From NCBI GenBank assembly GCA_026195755.1, contig JAPHRL010000238.1, positions 1-9,541 of the forward strand: a stretch of 9,541 nucleotides of DNA. The letters run 5' to 3'. The position numbers and the translations under genes are program-made. Positions 4,689 through 9,541 of the stretch are shown here, in pieces. The notes beneath the pieces were generated by a model. It was not told where the DNA came from. It saw nothing but the letters and a program-made list of their open reading frames with translations, and did no database searches. Position 1 is the first letter of the stretch. The number at the start of each line of letters is the position of its first letter. The stretch comes from Kangiella sp. (GTDB lineage Bacteria; Pseudomonadota; Gammaproteobacteria; Enterobacterales; Kangiellaceae).

Positions 4689-5990
4689 ATGATGCTGAAG
4701 CGTTTTTATTCAACAGGCCTTATTGTTCTATTATTCATTCTTGGCAGTGCTTTTAGTCCGCCAGCAAAATCTTCTTACCCTGATTTCACAGAATTGGTAG
4801 AAAAAGTGCAGCCCAGTATCGTCAGTATTCAGGTTGATGTTGTCCGCTGGGGACGCGTTGCAGGGCGTGCTGGAGGTTCGGGCTTTATCATTGACGACGA
4901 AGGTTACATTTTAACTAATCATCATGTTATTGATAATGGAGATACTGTAACTGTAAAACTCTATAACGGACGTGAGTTTAAAGCAGAGGTTATAGGAAGC
5001 GATGCAAACACCGATGTCGCCCTTCTAAAAATTGAGCCGGGTAAACAAGATTTAAAAGCCCTAAAAATTGGAACATCTGATGTTCTTAAGGTCGGTGAGT
5101 GGGTACTAGCTTTTGGTGCACCATTTAATCTGGAACAAACCGTAACCGCAGGTATTGTCAGTGCTAAGGGGCGCGGCGAAGTGGGGTCACAGTATGTGCC
5201 TTTCATTCAAACCGATGTTGCCATTAACCGCGGTAACTCTGGTGGACCACTGGTCAATCTTGAGGGTGAGGTGGTTGGTATTAACTCAATGGTTTTTAAT
5301 CCTATGATTAGTTTCGGTCTATCTTTTTCAATTCCAATCGATTTGGCAAATAATATTCGCGAGCAGTTACTTGAAAGTGGTGTGGTTAATCGCGGATACC
5401 TTGGAGTTATGTTCAGTTCGATTGATCAAGACAGGGCTGATGCTTTTGGTCTAAAAGAAGTTAGAGGCTCTCTGGTCCGGCGAATTCTTCCTGGTTCTGC
5501 TGCAGAAGCGGCGGGTCTACAGGAAGGCGATGTTGTCATTGCGGTTGATGGTAAGCCTGTCCGCAAAGCACAGGATCTGCCTTATTACGTGGGGCAAAAA
5601 ATGCCGGGTGATACAGTAAAGCTTGATGTCATTAGAAACGGAAAAGAAATCTCGGTTGATGCAGTTTTGACCGATAGTTCAGGCCGCACAGCATCCATCA
5701 ATGGGAGCCAGGACAAACTTGGTATTCGCGTCCAGGCCCTGCGTGAAGATTTGCAGGAAGCTTACGGCATTCGCCAAGGAGTGGCGGTCAGCGATGTAGC
5801 GGAACAAAGCCCTGCGGCGCAGGCTGGCATCCAAAACGGAGACATTATTCAAAAGCTTCATCAAACGCCTATTCGTACGCTAGAAGATTATCAAAGGGCG
5901 TTGGCAAGTCTCCCAGAAAAAGGCAAAGTTGCACTTCTTGTAGCCAGGCCGGGTAGGGGGAGTGACTTTTTCGTGATTAAATTAGATTAA
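4689..5990 (+). CDS. mucD: Periplasmic HtrA-family serine protease with two PDZ domains (DegQ/MucD)
   Basis: Secreted protease and chaperone of 433 residues that removes damaged envelope proteins. A signal peptide (basic MLKR, hydrophobic LIVLLFILG) is probably cut after about residue 21 (LGSA). The trypsin-like domain carries the triad His79 (LTNHHVID), Asp109 (NTDVALL) and Ser184 (RGNSGGPLVN). PDZ1 begins at about 236 with the YLGV carboxylate-binding loop and PDZ2 covers about 343-433. The segment before GGSGFII is short, so the long LA loop of DegP is missing; this fits DegQ/MucD better than DegP (about 470 residues). The second PDZ and cleavable signal distinguish it from DegS/AlgW, the single-PDZ membrane protease that starts RseA cleavage. 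Two adjacent ATGs (4689 and 4692) follow GGGAG at 4679-4683; the second has the better spacing. A sigma-E-like promoter precedes the gene and an intrinsic terminator follows. The symbol is chosen by its position in the rpoE cluster; degQ would be equally fair. Confidence 0.95.
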   Translation: MMLKRFYSTGLIVLLFILGSAFSPPAKSSYPDFTELVEKVQPSIVSIQVDVVRWGRVAGRAGGSGFIIDDEGYILTNHHVIDNGDTVTVKLYNGREFKAEVIGSDANTDVALLKIEPGKQDLKALKIGTSDVLKVGEWVLAFGAPFNLEQTVTAGIVSAKGRGEVGSQYVPFIQTDVAINRGNSGGPLVNLEGEVVGINSMVFNPMISFGLSFSIPIDLANNIREQLLESGVVNRGYLGVMFSSIDQDRADAFGLKEVRGSLVRRILPGSAAEAAGLQEGDVVIAVDGKPVRKAQDLPYYVGQKMPGDTVKLDVIRNGKEISVDAVLTDSSGRTASINGSQDKLGIRVQALREDLQEAYGIRQGVAVSDVAEQSPAAQAGIQNGDIIQKLHQTPIRTLEDYQRALASLPEKGKVALLVARPGRGSDFFVIKLD

Positions 5991-5999
5991 AACTCAGTG

Positions 6000-6026
6000 A
6001 GGCCAGCGCTCTAGTGCTGGCCTTTT
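6000..6026 (+). terminator. Intrinsic terminator after the degQ/mucD protease gene
   Basis: GGCCAGC (6001-6007) pairs with GCTGGCC (6016-6022) to make a GC-rich stem that can be extended inward by G-T and C-G pairs, followed by TTTT (6023-6026). It lies 10 bases after the protease stop codon and separates the stress genes from the lepA operon. Confidence 0.88.
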
Positions 6027-6159
6027 CAGTTGTTTCAGCTACAATAGGCCGCTAAATTTCAAGTATACCAATGCGTAGCAAGCTATTTTGAGTTGAGCCG
6101 ACAAATGGCTCTCTTGACGGCACATTCATCAACAATCGAAGGAATTCAGCGGAACATCT

Positions 6160-7968
6160 ATGTCCTACACCGATTATATTCGTAACTTCTCTATTATTGC
6201 CCATATTGACCACGGTAAATCAACCTTGTCGGATCGCCTGATTCATGCCTGTGGTGGTTTGACCGACAGGGAAATGGCGGAGCAAGTGCTGGATTCCATG
6301 GATTTAGAGCGTGAGCGCGGGATTACCATTAAAGCGCAGAGTGTGACTCTGAATTACACCGCTAAAGATGGTCATACCTACCAACTGAACTTTATTGATA
6401 CGCCTGGACACGTTGATTTCTCATATGAAGTGTCGCGCTCATTGGCGGCTTGCGAAGGGGCTTTGCTGGTGGTTGATGCAGCGCAGGGTGTTGAGGCGCA
6501 AACACTGGCCAATTGCTATACGGCTATTGAGCAAGATCTGGAAGTAGTGCCCGTACTGAACAAAATTGATTTACCGGCCGCCGACTGTGACCGCGTGATC
6601 CAGGAAATAGAAGATATTGTTGGCATTGAGGCTATGGATGCGGTGCAGTGTAGCGCTAAAACCGGGGTTGGAATTGACCAGTTGTTAGAGCGCATTGTGC
6701 GCGATATTCCACCAGCGAAAGGTGATCCAGATGCGCCGTTACAAGCATTGATTGTCGATTCCTGGTTTGATAATTACCTAGGTGTCGTTTCGTTAGTACG
6801 TTTGATGCAAGGTACTATTCGTAAAGGCGATAAGATGCAGGTCATGTCTACGGGTAAAGCACACATGGTTGATCATGTGGGAATTTTTACCCCTAAACGC
6901 AACGATACAGAGATTTTGCGTGCTGGTGAAGTGGGCTTTGTGATTGCTGGTATCAAGGAAATTCAAGGTGCTCCAGTGGGCGACACTATTACCTTGGCTA
7001 AAGCCCCTGCTGAAAAACCATTGCCAGGATTTAAGAAAGTAAAACCTCAGGTTTATGCCGGTTTGTTCCCGGTTAGCTCTGATGATTATGAATCTTTCCG
7101 TGATGCTTTGGCCAAATTAAGTTTGAATGATGCGTCGTTGTTTTATGAGCCAGAAAATTCGACTGCGCTGGGTTTTGGTTTCCGTTGTGGTTTCCTCGGC
7201 ATGTTACACATGGAGATCGTTCAGGAGCGCTTAGAGCGCGAGTATAACCTTGACTTGATTACCACAGCACCAACAGTCGTGTATGAAGTTACCTCTACTG
7301 ACGGTGAAACGCTGTACGTTGACAATCCTTCTAAATTACCACCGTTATCCAATATTGATGAGATCCGCGAACCCATTTGTGAGGCCAACATTTTAGTGCC
7401 ACAAGAGCATCTGGGCAGTGTAATTACCTTATGTGTCGAAAAGCGTGGCGTGCAAACTAAAATGCACTATGCCGGCAATCAGGTGGCATTAACTTATGAA
7501 ATGCCGATGAATGAGGTGGTACTTGATTTTTTCGACCGGCTAAAATCAGTTAGTCGTGGTTATGCCTCATTAGATTACAGCTTCAAAAGATTCCAGATGG
7601 ACAAGCTGGTGCGTCTGGATATTCTGATCAATGGCGAAACAGTTGATGCATTAGCATTGATTGTGCATAAAGACCAGGCACCCTATAAGGGTCGTGAGCT
7701 GGTTGAGAAAATGAAGGAAATTATTCCTCGCCAAATGTTTGAGGTCGCCATTCAGGCCGCGATTGGCAATCATGTGATTGCGCGTTCGACTGTTAAGGCC
7801 ATGCGGAAAAATGTATTGGCAAAGTGTTATGGTGGTGACGTGTCGCGTAAGCGTAAACTATTGGAAAAACAAAAAGCCGGTAAAAAGCGTATGAAGCAAG
7901 TGGGCAAAGTGGAAATTCCACAGGAAGCTTTCCTTGCGGTATTGCATGTCGGCAAAGACAATAAATAA
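6160..7968 (+). CDS. lepA: Elongation factor 4 (LepA), ribosome-associated GTPase
   Basis: GTPase of 602 residues (599 in E. coli) related to EF-G; it binds ribosomes and is linked to back-translocation, ribosome assembly or relief of stalled translation. The G domain shows AHIDHGKS (14-21), RERGITIK (51-58), DTPGHVDF (80-87), NKID (134-137) and SAK (165-167). EF-G-like domains follow, with GFRCGFLGMLHMEIVQERLE in the middle. The C-terminal domain unique to LepA is complete, with GNHVIARSTVKAMRKNVLAK, CYGGDVSRKRKLLEKQKAGK and KRMKQVGKVEIPQEAFLAVL. The start is supported by the match of the MSYTDYIRNFSIIAH end to the family; the ribosome-binding site is weak (GGAA at 6151-6154). The 133 bases before it contain no convincing promoter: TTGACG at 6114-6119 has no partner -10. 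An inverted repeat GAGCC/GGCTC lies at 6095-6111. lepB follows after 15 bases, indicating one operon. Confidence 0.98.
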   Translation: MSYTDYIRNFSIIAHIDHGKSTLSDRLIHACGGLTDREMAEQVLDSMDLERERGITIKAQSVTLNYTAKDGHTYQLNFIDTPGHVDFSYEVSRSLAACEGALLVVDAAQGVEAQTLANCYTAIEQDLEVVPVLNKIDLPAADCDRVIQEIEDIVGIEAMDAVQCSAKTGVGIDQLLERIVRDIPPAKGDPDAPLQALIVDSWFDNYLGVVSLVRLMQGTIRKGDKMQVMSTGKAHMVDHVGIFTPKRNDTEILRAGEVGFVIAGIKEIQGAPVGDTITLAKAPAEKPLPGFKKVKPQVYAGLFPVSSDDYESFRDALAKLSLNDASLFYEPENSTALGFGFRCGFLGMLHMEIVQERLEREYNLDLITTAPTVVYEVTSTDGETLYVDNPSKLPPLSNIDEIREPICEANILVPQEHLGSVITLCVEKRGVQTKMHYAGNQVALTYEMPMNEVVLDFFDRLKSVSRGYASLDYSFKRFQMDKLVRLDILINGETVDALALIVHKDQAPYKGRELVEKMKEIIPRQMFEVAIQAAIGNHVIARSTVKAMRKNVLAKCYGGDVSRKRKLLEKQKAGKKRMKQVGKVEIPQEAFLAVLHVGKDNK

Positions 7969-7983
7969 TAAAAGAAGGCTCTG

Positions 7984-8850
7984 ATGATTTATTATGATTT
8001 TGGATTTTACTTACTGCTAGCGACCATAATTACTGGTGCTGTGACTTTGCTTGATAAGCTCAAGTGGCGTAAAGCAAGGGAAGAAAAGGGTATTGAGTAT
8101 GATGAGAAAGGCAATGAAAAGATGCCGATGCTCATCGATATCAGCCGTTCCTTTTTTCCGATTATTTTAGTGGTATTCCTACTGAGATCTTTTTTGTTTG
8201 AACCCTACCGTATTCCTTCGGGCAGTATGAACCCAGGGCTCTATGATGGTGACTTTATTCTAGTTAATAAGTTTGCTTATGGGATTCGTATGCCTGGCTT
8301 GAATAGCACCATTATTCCTACTGGCTCGCCGAAACGGGGCGAAGTAATCGTATTCCACCCACCACATGAGCCGCAAACTGCTTATATCAAGCGTGTTATC
8401 GGTGAACCGGGTGACCGTTTAGAGTGGAACCATAGTGTTTTGACCATTACACCGAAGTGTGTTGATGGCGAAAGTTGTGAACCGATTGTGATTCGTTCGA
8501 AATTTGTGTCAGATGAGGTTCCAGAATTGGTGCCCGATGGTGAATCCCAGGACCTATATAACGAAAGTCTTGGTGACAATAAATATCAGGTCTTATACAA
8601 AGGCGCTCAAAGGTCACAGAGTCTAAATCATTCTTGGTCAACAGTGGTTCCTGAGAACCACTATTTTGCAATGGGTGATAATCGTGATGGAAGTTTAGAC
8701 TCTCGGTTTTGGGGATTTGTTGACGAAGAAGCCTTGATTGGCCGCGCGGCTTATAAATGGTTGTTTTTAGAGTTCACAGAAGAGCCAGTAATATTTGGCA
8801 AAAAGTTACCAAAAGGAGTATCTTTTGGTAGAGTAGGCTCTATTGAGTAA
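7984..8850 (+). CDS. lepB: Signal peptidase I (LepB)
   Basis: Inner-membrane serine protease that removes signal peptides from exported preproteins, including the protease encoded upstream. It has 288 residues. A first membrane helix at about 6-23 is followed by a charged cytoplasmic loop (KWRKAREEKG) and a second helix at about 54-72. The catalytic Ser81 lies in PSGSMNPGL and the general-base Lys136 in YIKRVIGEPGD. The box MGDNRDGSLDSRFWG starts at 230. Cys159 and Cys165 (CVDGESC) match the paired cysteines of the E. coli periplasmic domain. The usual Thr of PSGSMxPTL is Gly here, a small departure near the active site. The start ATG 7984 has AGAAGG at 7973-7978. The gene is probably co-transcribed with lepA, an association conserved in many Gammaproteobacteria. 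Confidence 0.97.
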   Translation: MIYYDFGFYLLLATIITGAVTLLDKLKWRKAREEKGIEYDEKGNEKMPMLIDISRSFFPIILVVFLLRSFLFEPYRIPSGSMNPGLYDGDFILVNKFAYGIRMPGLNSTIIPTGSPKRGEVIVFHPPHEPQTAYIKRVIGEPGDRLEWNHSVLTITPKCVDGESCEPIVIRSKFVSDEVPELVPDGESQDLYNESLGDNKYQVLYKGAQRSQSLNHSWSTVVPENHYFAMGDNRDGSLDSRFWGFVDEEALIGRAAYKWLFLEFTEEPVIFGKKLPKGVSFGRVGSIE

Positions 8851-8872
8851 GTACTATCAGAGATTTAACGCG

Positions 8873-8905
8873 TTTCTTGCTAAACAATAACTTATAGGCA
8901 AGAAA
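8873..8905 (+). repeat. Inverted repeat in the lepB-DUF4845 gap
   Basis: TTTCTTGC (8873-8880) and GCAAGAAA (8898-8905) are perfect 8-bp complements with a 17-base loop. The right arm ends 5 bases before the AGGAG ribosome-binding site of the next gene. No T run follows, so it is not a standard terminator. It could shield the 3' end of lepB mRNA, be an RNase III site or modulate translation of the next gene. Confidence 0.45.
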
Positions 8906-8924
8906 AAGAAAGGAGTATGGGGAA

Positions 8925-9290
8925 ATGCTGAACAGAAAACATCAAGACGGTATGACAGGCGCAGGTTGGCTTATAGTAATGGCCATTGTCCTGTTTTTTA
9001 TGTTTATGTTAATAAAATTAATGCCAGCCTATTTGGAATACTTCAGTATCAAAAGTTCAATGTCATCAGTTGCTGAACAGAATGTCGGAAATAGTTCAAC
9101 TGGTGAAATTAGACGCTTGTTGGAAGGACGCTTCAATATCAATGAGGTGACATCGATCAAAGCCTCTGATGCTAAGGTCAAAGATATCACTGGGGGCCGA
9201 GCTCTGTATGTTAAGTATGAACGCCGCATTCCGTTATTTGGTAACATCAGTGCATTACTTGAGTTTGAAAACGAAGTTCCTCTGAATTAG
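8925..9290 (+). CDS. DUF4845 single-pass membrane protein of unknown function
   Basis: A 121-residue protein with a short polar N-terminus, one membrane helix at about 13-31 (AGWLIVMAIVLFFMFMLIK) and a soluble region of about 90 residues, probably periplasmic. The sequence HQDGMTGAGWLIV before and into the helix, the PAYLEYFSIKSSM segment after it and the ending YERRIPLFGNISALLEFE match what I recall of DUF4845 proteins, which sit between lepB and rnc in Pseudomonas and relatives. The Gly-Met-Thr stretch before the helix faintly recalls type IV pilin leaders, but the required Glu is missing and I do not call it a pilin. The start is well supported by AGGAG at 8911-8915. Its place in the lepA-lepB-rnc operon suggests a role linked to the envelope or secretion, but no function can be read from the sequence. 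Confidence 0.85.
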   Translation: MLNRKHQDGMTGAGWLIVMAIVLFFMFMLIKLMPAYLEYFSIKSSMSSVAEQNVGNSSTGEIRRLLEGRFNINEVTSIKASDAKVKDITGGRALYVKYERRIPLFGNISALLEFENEVPLN

Positions 9291-9340
9291 AAGCTCTTTC
9301 GATTAGAACTAAATTAAACAGCAAGGTTTCTACTGCCAAG

Positions 9341-9541
9341 ATGAGTCAAAGAAAACTGTTAATAGAGCGATTTTGTAATCGTCTTGGCTATCAATTCAAT
9401 AACCCCTCTCTTTTAAAGTTGGCGCTGACTCACCGTAGCGGTGCCAACAAACACAATGAGCGCCTCGAATTTTTAGGCGATGCTATTCTAGGCATGGTGA
9501 TTGCTGAATATTTGTTTAGCCACCTAAAAAAAGCTGATGAA
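9341..9541 (+). CDS. rnc: Ribonuclease III, N-terminal part (cut by the window end)
   Basis: Only the first 67 codons are present. The double-strand-specific endonuclease processes rRNA precursors and structured mRNAs. The translation begins MSQRKLLIERFCNRLGYQF and contains LTHRSG (29-34) and the RNase III signature NERLEFLGDAIL (39-50), with the metal-binding and catalytic residues Glu40, Glu43 and Asp47 corresponding to E. coli Glu38, Glu41 and Asp45. The dsRNA-binding domain would lie outside the window. ATG 9341 gives the usual family N-terminus; the ribosome-binding site is weak (AAGG at 9323-9326 is too far). It follows the DUF4845 gene after 50 bases and is probably in the same operon. 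In E. coli rnc mRNA is cut by its own product in the leader; no comparable large stem is evident in the short gap here. Confidence 0.95.
   Translation, partial: MSQRKLLIERFCNRLGYQFNNPSLLKLALTHRSGANKHNERLEFLGDAILGMVIAEYLFSHLKKADE

Noticed and set aside
6114..6142. Sigma-70 promoter for lepA at TTGACG
   Set aside because: No -10-like hexamer occurs 16-18 bases downstream; that position reads through the ribosome-binding region instead.
6378..6400. GAACTT sigma-E -35-like match inside lepA
   Set aside because: It lies within conserved coding sequence for the GTPase domain, with no gene start nearby to use it.
8917..8919. Alternative ATG for the DUF4845 protein
   Set aside because: It is out of frame with the protein and sits almost on top of the AGGAG site, too close for initiation.

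Overview
The window is a conserved housekeeping and envelope-stress locus of a gammaproteobacterium with moderate to low GC by eye. Left to right it holds the 3' part of ygfX (+), nadB (-), rpoE (+), rseA (+), rseC (+), a degQ/mucD-type periplasmic protease (+), lepA (+), lepB (+), a DUF4845 membrane protein (+) and the 5' part of rnc (+). From memory, this order closely parallels the nadB-algU-mucA-mucB-mucC-mucD-lepA-lepB-DUF4845-rnc region of Pseudomonas, but no rseB/mucB lies between rseA and rseC. The sequence composition would suit a marine gammaproteobacterium such as Kangiella, but that is only a guess. There are no mobile elements, CRISPR arrays, tRNAs, rRNAs or obvious foreign islands.

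Region 1 (1-2271): ygfX and nadB converge with 3 bases between their stop codons. Their last codons form the two arms of a perfect 8-bp inverted repeat. nadB and rpoE are divergent, and the 241-base gap between them carries a perfect 7-bp-arm palindrome and a sigma-E-like promoter pointing at rpoE.

Region 2 (2272-3937): rpoE encodes the extracytoplasmic stress sigma factor and rseA its membrane anti-sigma factor. They are separated by a long gap of about 350 bases that contains a good sigma-E-like promoter and several hairpins. A strong intrinsic terminator follows rseA.

Region 3 (3938-6026): rseC (membrane Cys-rich protein) and the two-PDZ protease gene. A third sigma-E-like promoter lies just upstream of the protease and an intrinsic terminator just after it.

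Region 4 (6027-9541): lepA (EF4 GTPase), lepB (signal peptidase I), a DUF4845 protein and rnc (RNase III, cut by the window end). These look like a co-directional translation, secretion and RNA-processing operon.

Working model (inference): misfolded envelope proteins trigger proteolysis of RseA and release RpoE. RpoE then transcribes its own gene, rseA (negative feedback) and the protease gene through three separate sigma-E promoters. The unusual aspects are the missing rseB, the apparent separation of rseA from rpoE by its own promoter and leader, and the terminator between rseA and rseC. I found no convincing new gene system; the most interesting material is in the intergenic regions.
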